Shown here in pieces: positions 11,501 to 26,500 of a stretch of 64,000 nt of DNA. A program made the position numbers and the translations under genes. The stretch is from Petrosia ficiformis (taxonomy: Eukaryota > Porifera > Demospongiae > Haplosclerida > Petrosiidae). The stretch lies in the NCBI GenBank assembly GCA_947044365.1, contig OX345641.1:2609460-2673459 (forward strand), written 5' to 3'. The notes beneath the pieces are model-generated. The model ran no database searches and was not told the DNA's origin. It was given only the letters and a program-made list of their open reading frames with translations. Every line of letters starts with the position of its first letter. Within the stretch, counting starts at the first letter, position 1.

Positions 11501-14500
11501 AATAACTGGCAGAGCCAGATTCAAAAAAACTGAGAAGTTGGTGAAATGTGGCAAAACTTATATAGCTGATTGATTCATTATTCATAGGGTGTCGTCATTA
11601 TTTATTATGAATATCTTGCTCTGGTGTATAAAGCAAAGAAAGAACCCTTCTTTGAGGGTGTGTGTTGACAAAATCAGGTCATATTGCATATCTTGTAGCA
11701 CATTTTGATGGATTTTCACCATGGAAGACAATCCTCTGTCAGTGTTGGTCTGATAGACTGTGTCTTCAGAAACATTTGTTGACTTTTATACATTTCATTC
11801 TCACAAATGTTGACTGATTCTGTACAGCCTATTCTTACTAGTTCTTTGATGTTACGAAAGGAATATTTAAGGTGTAGCATGGTTACACCCACTAGTTCAT
11901 TGAGCTTACAAGGCTAGAAAAGAGTTCCATTGAAACCTACAAACCCCCTCTGGATCCTCCACTAACCTCAATGTTGTAATTGTTTTTGTCACTGCAAGCT
12001 TAGATAGGCAGTAACATAGAGCAAGAAACTTCCTTCACATCACTTTTTTTCACTAAGAATTTCTGTTCGGTTTCTGTGTGTCCACAAACTTTAAAGAAAT
12101 ATTCAAATAATCAAATGCCACATTCAAAAATAAGAAATGCATATATGAAGTTTAAACACTTGTTTTGACACTATTTTCAGTTTTATTTATTTAAGCTAAG
12201 GATCAAACAGATCCTGTGTTTTTGAATCAGTTCACAATAATTGTTGAGTATTCTGATAATTGCTTCAACCATAAAACAAAATTCATGATTAATTTTGTTT
12301 GTAGTGCACTACCTCACACTTTTGTACACATGCAGACACTAGCCTCAGTTTTTTTTACTTTGTTTGCTATAAGGAAACAGACCTTTATTTTGCAATTTTG
12401 ATTTGGTTGTTCAATGATGTACACATGCTGAAACATTAAAGTAGTATCTGGATACATAGAAATAGATTCATATGCTTAGTACAATGCATAATTGTCCTAA
12501 TGATTGGATATCCATTGTTTAAACAGCTAATCTACACTAAAACACAAATGCAAAATCGAAATGGCTATTGTAGCCTTCCACACACACAGTGATGGTTACA
12601 TAGGTGTGCACAGACTGTTAAGTTTAGGGGGAGTTATATAAAGATAAAATTCATAACTATGTCGTTATTAATTAATTCCAACCTCATGCCCCTACAATGC
12701 ATGTAAGCCTATGTATTGCTGCTGGCACCTGTGAGTTGATTGTTAAATTGTTAGACTGAATTGAGTGACTGAGTAATGATAATAAGTAACTTTAGAATGA
12801 TTCATTTTGTAATAATAATATTAATGTTATACACTATTAATCAATAGTTGTATTAACAATAAGGGGGTGGGGTTTACCATGCAACATGCCTGGGGCATTG
12901 GCTATAGTGTAAGAAACTTATAACAGGTACATGTGCTTATATACTTCTGTTTCAATTTTGCATTTATAATTAGATGATGTTCATGTGTAATGAAACTGTT
13001 TAATGTCTTGTTCACTACAGTATGGCAGAAGTCCTTTATGTGTAGCTGTAGAGAATGGTCACACTAATGTTGTTGATATCTTAGTAACACATGGTGCTGA
13101 TGTGGATAATGTAAGGAACTCAACATAATATTATAATCAGTTACAAACATTTCATTGTTATTGGATTAGTAGTATGAACTAATCTGAAAATTGGAAATGT
13201 TTAGAATACTTTTCAGTTTCAAAATATGTGAAATTTAACTTTTTCTAACCATTATAGTCAATACTTGAAATAGCAAAGAGTCAGGAAGTGCGTAAGATAC
13301 TTACTACACAGAAGGCAAAGGTAAGTTTAAGTGAAAGTGAAGGTTTAATTGAGGAAATATTTTTGCTAAGTACAGTGGAGCCTCCAATAACAGGCACCTT
13401 GTGATGATCATTTATTCACAGACTGATCTTCAATGTATGCGCACTCCAGTATAGTCAAACATTTACAAATAAAATGTACAATGGAACTCTAAATAGCTAA
13501 ACTACATAAATAAATTCATAGTTGCCGAACAATATATTAAATGTATACACCTCTATTCTCAGATGACAATTGTGGTCTAGATATTGAAAGATTCCTGATA
13601 ACAACAATGGGCTTGGGTATTTCAAAATGGCCATAAATGTTTATTCTTACTGGAACACTTTATTTATGTAATAGTTAGAACACACTTTACTGTGATAATG
13701 TGTTTTATTGTAGCACAAGGCGTGGGTCAATAAAGGTTGAGTTTACATAATGCACAAGCCAAAGGCGAGTGTGTTATGTAAACGAGACCTTTCTTGACCA
13801 CCCAAGTGCTACATTGAAACTCACAATGCACTGTCAAGTGTGTTCTAAGTGATTTATTGATGATCTGGTAAATTACAACTGTTGTTGGAGCTGCTTCGTT
13901 AGTATAGGTGAGCAAAGTGTGCAATAACTAACTTATTACATGCAAAAGTGATTTAGTGTTCAATCATGTGACGCATTATCTGCACTCTGATTGGCCACAA
14001 GTCACATGATCAGCAATTAATTATGTGTACTACATTCCTAAAAGAAATTCACTGCTCCTTTGTGATTATCTGTGAGGTGGTGTCAAAATTAAACGATGAG
14101 ATGTATAATTCCTTTTGATGTTTAGTGGTAATGAGGATTCAAAAAATATTTGTCCTGGTGATCATGGATGTTTAATATATTGCGCAATAACTATGAATTT
14201 GTTTATGTGATTTAGCTATTTAGAGATTCCACTGTAGTCACTTCGTAAATTGTGTTCATTTGGTAAATTTTATCTGTAAATATTTATAACATGTTTGACT
14301 AAACTTGTATTTGTTATCAACAGGATGATAATCTTGTGAATGTAATTAGTCTAAAAGAAGAAGTTGATGAACTTGAAAGTCTAATCAAGAAAGGGGCAAA
14401 TCCTGTAGGTTGATATACCAATAAACTATTTCAAGTCTAAATGCGATTTTCATGTTGTAATTATTTTAAGTAATATTCTGTTACTTTGTTTAGAATAAAG

Positions 14501-17500
14501 CTTTGCTAGAAGCAGTAAAATTGAATGATATCACTATTACTGAGAGACTGATAAAGTGTGGAGCTAATGTTAACCACGGTGTTAACACAGTAAGTTCATT
14601 GAAAATGGTTAAAGTTATGAGGAATCAAACAAATTTGTAGGTATAATTTTAAGTAATGCAGATAATGTTCATGTGTAATGGAACTGTTTTATTCACTACA
14701 GGGTCGAAGAAATCCTTTTGATGAACATGAATTTTTTATGGTAAGGAACTTGTAATAGGTACCTGAACTTATATACTTGTGTTTAAATTTTGTATTTATA
14801 ATTTTAAGTAGGACAACTATATTAGATAATGTTCATGTGTAATGAAACTGTTTTATTCACTACAGTCGGGCAGAAGTCCTTTATATGTAGCTACAGAGAA
14901 AGGTCACATGGATATTGTTGCTATCTTGCTAAAACATGGTGCCAATACAAATACAACAGATATTGTAAGGAACTTGTAATGGATACATGTGCTTATATAC
15001 TTTTGTTTTAAATTTGTATTTATAATTTTAAGTAGTGCAACTATATTAGAGGATGTTCATGTGTGTATAATGTCTGGTTCACTACAGGGAAAAAGAAGTC
15101 TTTTACATATAGCTGCAGAGAAAGGTCATGTGGATATTCTTAATATCTTAATAAAACATGGGGCAGATGTAGATACAAAGGATAATGTGAGGAACTTGTA
15201 ATGGATACATATGCTTATATACCTGTGTTTCAAATTTGTATTTATAATTTTAAATGAAACTGTTTTATGTCTTGTTCACTACAGTGTGATAGATGTCCTT
15301 TACATTTAGCTGCAGAGAAAGGTCACACGGATATTGTTAATATTTTAATAACACATGGTGCCAATGTAGATACAAAGGATATGGTAAGGAACTTGTAATA
15401 GGTACATGTGCTTATATACTTTTATTTTAAAGTTGTATTTATAATTTGAAGTAGTGCAACTATATTAGAGGATGTTCATGTGTGTATAATGTCTTGTTCA
15501 TTACAGGGAAAAAGAAGTCCTGTACATTTAGCTGCAGAGAAAGGTCACACGGATATTGTTAATATTTTAATAACACATGGTGCCAATGTAGATACAAAGG
15601 ATATGGTAAGGAACTTGTAATAGGTACATGTGCTTATATACTTTTATTTTAAAGTTGTATTTATAATTTGAAGTAGTGCAACTATATTAGAGGATGTTCA
15701 TGTGTGTATAATGTCTTGTTCATTACAGGGAAAAAGAAGTCCTGTACATTTAGCTGCAGAGAAAGGTCACACGGGTATTGTTGATATCTTAATAAGACAT
15801 GGTGCCGTTGTGGATAGTGTAAGAAGTTCTACATAATATTATAATCAGTTACAAGTATTTCAATGTTAATGGATTAATAGTATGAGCTACTCTGTAATTA
15901 TAATTTTTAGAGCAGTACTTTCCAGTTTCAAAGTATGTGCGATTAATTGTTTTGTTCCAACCACTATAGGTAGTACTTCACAAAGCAAAGAATCAGGAAG
16001 TGCTTGAGATACTTACTTCACAGAAGGCAAAGGTATATATTTAAGTGAAATTGGCTGTTTCATTGGATAGAAAGGCTGTTTTGTTAAGTACAGTGGAACT
16101 TCCAATACAAATACCAGAAACCTTGATACAAGCAATAGTCGTTTGTGCGTGGACTGACCATCAATTAACTTCATTGTAATCACACCCTCTGAAATATGGA
16201 CACCTCTATTCTCCGTACAATGAATAAAACGTTTGATATGTATATTGGAAGTCCAGCAAAATTTACTCCAACAATGTAGTAACAATATATGTAATAATTA
16301 TACTCCTATTGTTAATATAAAAACCAACTATTCTATATATAAATATTCTATAAAACGGACACAAGCATCTGTTCAGAGGTTCCACTGTGGTATTGTAGTC
16401 ACTGTATAATGTGTCTTTGTATAATTCTGACAATGTTTTGTGTTACATATTATTAATTGCGTTCATGTAACATAAATATTATTCATAACTTGTTGGACTA
16501 AACTTGTATTTATTATCAACAGGATGATCATCTTGTGAATGTAATTAGTCTAAAAGAAGAAGTTGATGAACTTGAAAGTCTAATCAAGAAAGGAGCAAAT
16601 CCTGTAGGTTGAAATACCAATAAACTATTTCAAGTCTAAATGCAATTCTTATGTTGTAATTATTTTACATGATTGTAAATAATATTCTGTTGCTTTGTTT
16701 AGAATAAGGCTTTGCTAGAAGGAATAAAATTGAATGATGTCACTATTATTAACAGACTAATTAAGTGCGGAGCTAACTATGATGAGACAGTAAGTATTAA
16801 ATACTTTACATGCACCTCTGTTGATTTTGAGAGATTGAATTTGTACACATGTGAGTAGAAGCACAGTGTATTTTGATAACAAATAGTAGGAAAGCAGGAG
16901 TAAAATACTATATAGTAGAAAGGTACCAGAAGAGTGCAGCTGTGTTTAAAAAAACCTTTGCAAACAGGTAACCAAACAATTGTTTCATATAATTATTTTC
17001 AGGAATAATTAACAGGATAGGGTAAGAAGCTTGTAAAAGCTACTTAGGTTTCAAATTTATATTTATAATTTTAAGTACTACAGCTATATTAGATAATATT
17101 CATGTGTAATCAAACTGACTTATTCACTATAGGAAGGCAGAATTCCGTTAAATGTAGCTGTAGAGAAAGGCCACATTGAAGCTGTTCATTTCTTAGTAAC
17201 ACACGGTGCTGATGCAAATAGATCTGATAGAGTAAGGAACTTGTAACAGATACATGTGTTTATATACTGGTGTTTCAAAGTTGTATTGTTGATTGTGGCC
17301 AGCAGAGCTATCCTTGTGTTTGCCTTTACATTAGTGTTGTTTTAGTTTCACAATATTGACCACTTTCAGTTATAGTTATAGTACGTCTAGTTTCTTCACT
17401 TTCTTGTAATTTAGTTATGGTTATTATAATTATAAGCTACTTCATTCTTCTCTGATATCAATCAAACTGTTAAAACCAGTTGAAGCACTAGTCTTGCTTT

Positions 17501-20500
17501 TGGTGTACTGGAAGTATAGCATTGCCGGTGTGTGTTGAAGCCTCATACAGCACATGGCTCTGCCTCATGTTGTATGAGCTTTTCTACCCCAACCTCACGC
17601 TATATTTCCCATACAGTGCTCGCACTGATGATTTAACTAATACTTACATGTATATAATAATGTTTGTGTCATATAAGCATTGCATGCAAAGTTAAGGAAG
17701 TTATGTCATTCTGGTCGAATAGCAGATGTGTTGCGTAAATCAACGCGTGCTCAAGCAGTTGGCAGATCAGCAGGAAGAAAGCCGCTTATAGAAACTGTTG
17801 TTGTTGAAAACACTTTGCAGTGACATTTAAAATGTAGGAGTAGAAAACAATTAAGCAAGGAATGTGGTCAACAGTATACCCCTAGATAAAGGGCTGTATG
17901 ACTCCTATAGCCTACCAAGGAGGTATCTCTGATTTGTATACAAGTGATCATAAAATGTGTCAAAAAAATGCCAGTAAGGTTTTCTTATGGCAGAGGTTAA
18001 AACAAACACTTAGTTCACTTCTACAATAAATTTTAATTATACTGTTATACCAAGGTGGCTGGTGGTAGTATAGTAAAGACAATATGCCATACCATACCTG
18101 CAGACAGTTAATTGCTTTACAGTTTACATAAAAGAATGCCTGTCTACAGATGTAAATAATGTTTAGTCACACATTGTTGATAAAATTAATGTTGACGCCA
18201 CAACGGATATTTTAACTCTATGACAAGTAGTGCAACTGACGCCAATTATATCAGATGATGTTCCTGTCTAATGAAACTATTTAATGATTTATTCACTACA
18301 GGATGAAAGAAGTCCATTACATCTAGCTATACAGAAAGGTCAGACTGACATTGTCAATATACTAATAACACATGGTGCCAATGTGCATACAGAGGATAGG
18401 GTAAGGAACTTGTAATAGATACATGTGCTCATATACTTGTCTTTCAAAGTTGTATTGTGTATTTGTAAGTAGTGCAACTATATTAGATGATGTTCATGTG
18501 TAATGAAACTATTTAATGATTTATTCACTACAGTATGAAAGAAGTCCATTACATCTAGCTATACAGAAAGGTCAGACTGACATTGTCAATATACTAATAA
18601 CACATGGTGCCAATGTGCATACAAAGGATAGGGTAAGGAACTTGTAATAGATACATGTGCTCATATACTTGTCTTTCAAAGTTGTATTGTGTATTTGTAA
18701 GTAGTGCAACTATATTAGATGATGTTCATGTGTAATGAAACTATTTAATGATTTATTCACTACAGGAAGGAAGAAGTCCTTTACAAGAAGCTGTGGCAAA
18801 TGGTCATACTGACATTGTCAATATATTAATAACACGTGGTGCCAAGGTGGATTTACAGAATAGGGTAAAGAACTTGTAATAGATGCATGTGCTCATATAC
18901 TTGTCTTTCAAAGTTGTATTGTGTATTTGTAAGTAGTGCAACTATATTAGATGATGTTCATGTGTAATGAAACTGTTTAATTATTTATTCACTACAGGAA
19001 GGCAGAAGTCTTTTACTTGAAGCTGTGGCAAATGGTCATACTGACATTGTCAATATACTAATAACACATGGTGCCAATGTGGATACAAAGGATGATGTAA
19101 AGAACTTGTAATAGATGCATGTGCATATATATATGTGTTTCAAATTAGTATTTGTGATTTCCAATTACATCAGATGATGTTCTTCTGTAATGAAACTGTT
19201 TAATGATTTATTCACTACAGGAAGGCAGAAGTCCTTTACATGTAGCTGCAGAGAAAGGTCACACTGAGATTGTTATTATTTTAATGAATCATGTTGCTGA
19301 TGTGAATAAAATGGATATGGTAAATACCATGTAATAAATACATGTACATATATATACACTTGTCTTTCAAATCATTACTAATTATTGTAATGCGACTGTT
19401 TAAATGATTTTTTCATTGTAGTATGGCAGAAGTCCTTTACATGTAGCTGTAGAGAAAGTTCACCCTGACATAGTCAATATCTTAATATCACATGGTGCCA
19501 ATGTGAATAGGGTAAGGAACTGTACATAAGTAGTTTAAGCAATTAGAAGCATTTCAATGTTGTAGTGTGGGCTGATTTGTAAGTTTAAAATGTGTAAAAT
19601 AATACCATAAAATTTAACTTTTTTCCTAACCATTATAGTTAGTACTACTCAAAGCAAAGAATCAGGAAGTGCTTGAGATACTTACTTCACAAAGAGCAAA
19701 GGTAGGTTTAAGTGTTGAGTACAGTGGACAATCATTTCTGCATGGATGGATACCTCCACTCTTAACAATGGAGGACATTTTTGATGTGGATATTGAAAGT
19801 TGCTGCAGAATTTTACACCCGATAATGTACAATGGGCGTGACTAATACAAAATGGCTATAAAATTTGAATTCTTACTGCAATGTGTTTTCTATAATGGAG
19901 AAAAAAGTATTTCTATGATTGCTTTTCTTGGTCACATCTGAAATCCAACCTATTGTTGTTACCATTCTTTATGACTTTTGCTATCTATTTCAGCCGCAGC
20001 AGTTCTATAGTATCAATAACGCTTTCCAGAAGCTCATTTCTTCCTGCTGGGCTGTAGGTTGAGCACATGTTTGTTGCTCATTCACTGAGCCCACTGGAAT
20101 GATGCAACTTCCATAACAACGTATACACAAACATAATATATTAAACCTCCATAGAAAGCAATCATAAGGATGGCCATAAAAATTATAAATTATAACAATA
20201 TAATTATGTAATATTCATACTATATTCCTTCAGAATGATATAATTATATATTTTGTTGTACATAATAAAAGCCACCAGCATCTGTCCCAAAAATATCTGC
20301 TATTCAGACTTAAATGTCCACTATATGTACTATGTAGTCACTTTATAAATGTTTCTTTGCATGAATCAATAATTATAATAGGTTTACATTGTTATTGTAT
20401 TCCTGTTATTTGTGAATGTTTATAACATGTTTGACTAAACTTGTATCAACAGGATGATCATCTTTTGAATGTAATTAGTCTAAAAGAAGAAGTTGATGAA

Positions 20501-23500
20501 CTTGAAAGTCTCATTAAGAAAGGAGCAAATCCTGTAGGTTGAAATACCAATAAACTATTTTCAGTCTAAATGTAGTAATTATTTAACATGATTGTTAATA
20601 ATATTCTGTTGCTTTGTTTAGAATAAAGCTTTGCTAGAAGCAGTAAAATTGAACGATATCACTATTATTGAGAGACTAATTAAGTGTAGGGCTAGTGTTA
20701 ACTATCATGATAACGTAGTAAGTTGAGTTTAGACACTCATACATAATTATATTGATTTTAAGACATTAAGCAAATTTGTATTTACATGAGTAGAAGCACC
20801 AATTATTTTGATATCAAATACTAGCTAGGAAGTAGGAATGCAATGTTTAAAACACTATAGTACAAGGGTAGTAAAAGACGTCTGTCCACAAAACAACTTC
20901 TGCAAAATGGAATCAAATCTGTGTTTTACTTTTCTAGGAGTGGTATCCGAATCAGTGGGTTATTTTATCAGTAGCACACATTTAGTGTTTCATTGTAAAT
21001 ATAAGTTTTAGTGTTTTTATAATATATGTATGTAAACTGATGTTCACTTGTACTGAAGATAAAGAAGCATTGTTCATTACAGGAAGGCACAAGTCCTTTA
21101 CATCTAGCTGTAGAGAAAGGTTACACTGATGTTGTTAATATCTTAGTATTGCATGGTGCTAATGTGGATAAAAAGGATTTGGTAAGAAACTTGTAATGGA
21201 TGCAATGGCTTATATGCTTCAGTTTCCATGTTGTGTTGATAAATTTTAAGTACTCCCACTATATCAAATGGTGTTCATCTGTAATGATATTGTATAGCGA
21301 CATTTTTATTACAGTATAACAGAAGCCCATTACATCTAGCGGCTGAGAATGGTCAGACTGGCATTGTTAATATCTTAATCAAACATGGTGCTAATTTGGA
21401 TACAAAAGATTGGGTAAGTAACTTGTAAAGATACGTGTGATTATGCACTCTGCTTCAAGTTATGTTATACATGATTAGTGTAAGTATTGGAAGATAAACA
21501 CTTTTATTTTTTAATGTTTTTTTTTTACTGTAGAAAAGCAAAAGCCCTCTATGTATAGCTGAAGAGAATGGCCACATTGACATTGTTAATATGTTAATGA
21601 CACATAGTGGCAATGTAGATAAAGAGGATATGGTAAGTAGTGATCCACTATTTTAGTACTGGCATCTGTTATTTTTGATCAGTTTATTGGAATCTGTGTA
21701 GAATTATTTGAAATGGGATGACAGGTATTAGGTCTAGGGGTGGGTGGTATTAGAGACTAAGTTATCAATAACTATATACTAATACCAGTTTATATAGCAA
21801 TGTGGTTTCAAGAGGATGGGTTCTAAAATAGATAATAAATTGGTACTTGAATAGGTTACTATGACTATATTTAAATAGCTCCACACAATTAGTTAGTTAG
21901 GTTTTTAGCTTAGATGGTCAGCATGTTCACTTTTTCTAGTTCAATAATGACGTTACCAGAGGTACTGCTGCAGACATGACAACATTTTTACATGTTATTT
22001 AGTTTATGTAATATAATTTATGTATGTTCAAATGTTTCATATGTAGCATGAAAAAATACAGTCAGAAAATGAGCCAAAAGATATATCAGTCATGAAAGGT
22101 TAGATATATACGCGTATTTAATTGTATATTATTATAAGTATGCCACTGTGGCCAAAATATATACACAAAGTAGCTAAAAAAACCACAAGGATGAAACTGA
22201 ATGGTATAATAATTAAAGCAAAGATCACTTCTGTTGTCTACTACATTGTAGCCATTCTAGCTGCAATGATAATGCAAGTCACCACTATCTAGCTGTCCCT
22301 AGCCTGTTTCCACTTTACACCTGCCTCTTGATTTGTAGCTTGTAAATGTATTAAATTTATTACTATGATTAATTATATATTAATCATAGTAGTTATAAAT
22401 TGTTTAAATTCATATAATTATGAATTTAAACAATAGCCATGCAATCATAAATTACATGTGGAATCACTAGAGGGCACAGGGGTGTGGAAACATTGAGCCA
22501 ACTGCCGGACATTTTGGCCTATTTTTGCCACTCTTGTCCTGCTCCCCATATACTTTGTATACAGTTCAGTTTCGTTTTACCGGACATTCACTAGATTTAT
22601 GTATGCCCTCTGAGGGCATACATAGCCTTCAGCTATGATTGGTTAAAGATATTTGATCTTCGAGCCTGGGATCTCCCCCTACTCACCCCAAGTGGTTTGT
22701 TTATATAGTAATAACAACACCCTATTTAAAACATGAATGCTATGCAAACAATTATGTCATGCATATTGTACACTTTAGATATAAATTTATACATTTAAAA
22801 AAATTATGAAGTTATATATACTCATAAGTAACATAGGAATATATGCTTACCAGCTAGGGAAATAAGTCAGTAAGTAAATAACTCTTGTTTGCAATTCTGA
22901 TACCACACTATTCGATTCCAAGCAAAAGATTACAGGTATCCAGCGGTACTAGTCCTGAAATTGATTTATTTGATTCCGAGTAGTCTCACCCATGACACAC
23001 CTCATTACTAACCACACCCATACAATGTTTGTTTATAAATGCCCAAGTGTCAAAATTCAAACCATAACCATACTCGATATCGTACTCGATTCCATTGATT
23101 CTTATTCTCAGACTACTTTGTATTAAAATTAAATTTTGTAATTGCCCGTTACTCTTATGTACCAGCTGCTTTTAAAACAAGTACAACTGCATTGAAAGGC
23201 AAATTGAAATATTGAAATCATGTTCTGTGTTGATTAGTAATTAATCAGTATTGACATCTATATTACATGCGTTTTGAAGGTTGTCGTAATTACAAATTTA
23301 GGGTAAGATTTTTTATAAATTTTCTTAAAACAGTTAACAAACTTGACTTAAAGCTATTGCAGATCCATTTTGTTATATGTAGAACAAGAGTTTACTGTAT
23401 ATAATGGTGTTTATTATTTTTTTCTAGTCCCCCTTTTAACACCTTCCCTTTGCCTTTTAAGCTAAGGGTATCATACCTTATCATCGTATATACGTGTACT

Positions 23501-26500
23501 TCCCAGAATTTCTACTCCAAGATTGTCTAATGATTCTAATCTCATAATGTCTAAACCTGCCTTTAGGTAATTGATCTCGAGGAATACTGTCTTGAGGGTA
23601 AACATTATCAGTCAAAGCGTATCATTTCTGACTTATTTTAATACAATATATATTATATATTATAATATACAATAATTATTTAGATCACAATGAAGATATG
23701 TCATCTAAGTTAGCTGAATCCTCTGAGACACTCATACAGAAGGTTGAGTATGATGCAGGACAATTTAATGAACTAAAGCCTATGGAAGGTGAACATTAAT
23801 TTGGACATTAATTATTGTTGCATAATCAACTTATTACAATTGATTCTTATAGCTCTTTTGCATGAAGCTATAATTGCTGATCAAAATCTTTTTCTTGTAC
23901 AAGGAGACCAGCATCATTACTTTGTCTGGGAGGAATGTGGATTTAAACTTCGTTCATATCACCACACCATTTCTGCCCATGATACTTGTGCTGTGAGAGT
24001 AAGTGCTCTTACCGGGGGTAATTTTATCTTTCCTGAAGACATTGAGTTAGTCAGTGCGGTTTATGCTGTCACCATCTCCACTCCAGTTTTGAAGGATCTG
24101 GAGATACATCTGCAACACTGTTTAGATATATCAGATCAACGAGTAATAAAGAATGTTTCATTTGCTGTTGCTTCTTCGGTTTCATCAACAAGTGGCTATA
24201 AATTTCATCTCATGGATGATGAAAGGTTTACTCTCCAGAATGAATATGGAAGCATTCGTATTTCAAGCAATGCTTGCTATTGCATTGTGTTCAAGAAAGA
24301 ACATTCCATAGTCAAAACAATTCCATGTGCTGGAAAGAGTGAAATGAAGCTGAGCTCAATTGCACAGGAAACAGTTGAGGGAAGTCAAGATGAAGAAGAA
24401 AACGGTGGCAATGGATCTAGTTATAAGGAAAGTGTTGCTAACGAACAAGATGTACATTCGACAAAAAATGGAGAGGAAGATGAAGACCCAGGTAGCAATG
24501 ATGGATCTGGGGAAGGAGAAGTGGGAGAAGGTGGAGAAGGAAATAGCGATGGAGATGAATCTAGTGACAACAAAACAAGTGACGAAGAGATGACAAATGG
24601 AGAAGAATCTAGTGAGATGGAAACAACAGATGATGAGATGACAGACAGTAATGAAACAGATGAATCTAGTGAAAGTGAAAATGAGAAAGGCAAGGAAGAA
24701 TGTATAGCTTAATTATATGTACTTAAGGGTCTGCATAATTATATAGGCAAAAATGCTTTCTTTTTATAGGATATGCTTGAAACCACAAATAATTATTATT
24801 AGAAAATGCAGACATAGAATAATGTATAGTAGACCATAGGAAAACACAGACACCTCCATATCCTGAAATATGAACTGAGTTTTACTACCCCAATGAAATT
24901 TGCATGCTATCTCAGCTTCCGTAATTAAAAATAAATAGTTCTTTAAAAACAAAACTGGGAAATAGAAATCTAAGTAATACTATATTAATTGAAAGCAATG
25001 AGTTATATCTGAACTCCTTTCAAAAGTAGCATCCAATCAATAATTATTCACAATGACAATTTATAAGTCAACCCTGTACAATAAGGACACCCCATATAAT
25101 CAGGACACTTTAATCCAAAGTGTCCAGAATGCACTAGCCTGATTGAATATAAATGTAATCGTGATTAAATTTTGCGCATAACACAGTGGTCAACAAAACA
25201 AAGAAATCAACCTCTTGTGGAGACGTAAAGCACAAATCTAGTGATACTGAAGTAAAAGAAAAGAAAACTAAGCCAATAACCACAGATGACAGTGATAAAC
25301 TGACAAAGTGTAAGTAACAACCTATGATTGTATGTTGCTATGGTTTTACTGAGGATTATATATAGTAATTATGTATAATAACATTATAAATAATTTATTT
25401 AGGACTAAATTAACTTCATAATTATTAAGATACTATTCAATTGTTTTATCTGGCGCTTAGTTAATTTAGCATTCTTGCAATCATGAATAGTTTTTTATGA
25501 AGTGAAAATTAAACCCACTCTTTAATTTTCATATAGCGACACTACATGTAAGCTTCTCAGTACATAGCAAAGTACACAAGCAGCTAATATATTGTATATG
25601 GAATGTTGATAATAGGAAAGTAGTTTATTTCATTGTCGTTAATTTTTTAATTCAGGATTTTTTTTGGAATCTGAAAAAAAAATGCATTTCTATAATTACC
25701 TATTTTCCACATTGTGATCTTATAGTGCATGTTATATTTCTAGCTGTAGATATCACTGCTAGTTATATGAAGCCAACCTCACCTCACTTAATAGCAGTTA
25801 GTGGATCTGGTAAAGGAGGAGATGAAGAAGAAGATGTTAAAGAAGGTAAACAAAATGTTAAAATTGAAACAGGTGAAGAAGAAACAAATGATGAAGAGAA
25901 TGAAGAAGAGGTAAAACAAAAGGAAAGTCGAAAAGAGTGTCCAGGAAGTAAAGGAATACCTGTAGTACCTGTTAGCACAGATGAATGTAAGTATGAATGT
26001 ATATATGGCCTACATACAGTCATGCTGATGTATTATTAATATTAGTGTAATTATACATCTATAATTATCTAACATAGCACATCACATTTATTCAGTGCAT
26101 ATAGTCTATACATTATAATACAATTATGTAAACTCTGACCTTAGTACATTTCATCTCATATTTCTAGTAGTAGATGTTACTAGCAGTACTAGCCCTATCA
26201 GCCCAACATCATCTCATCAAATACCTTATTCTGCCTGTTTATATTATGGCCAAGTTTTCTCAGAGAAAGTTGTGACGAAAACATGGAATGCAAAATTTAT
26301 GGTGTCAAAAAGACTTAATACCCTCCAGACTGTGAGATATTTAGAAATATATAAATCTGTTATAATAATGATCGCCTCTTACTACTTACAGTTTATTAGA
26401 AAGTCTATTCCACATGCTAAAGAAGCCAGCTCATTAATTCGTTTTAAGTTTAAAGATCAATATCTCTCTGTTAGCTATGGTCAACAAGAAACCTTTAATG

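Noticed and set aside
23564..23602. Extra small exon between exons 31 and 32 of gene B
   Set aside because: AG and GT borders are present, but the phase required by exon 31 meets TGA at the third codon.
24421..24693. Minus-strand Ser-rich frame of 90 codons (also 25784-26023 and 1597-1848)
   Set aside because: These are the complements of Glu/Asp/Ser-rich stretches of real + strand exons. Such stretches leave the opposite strand open by composition.
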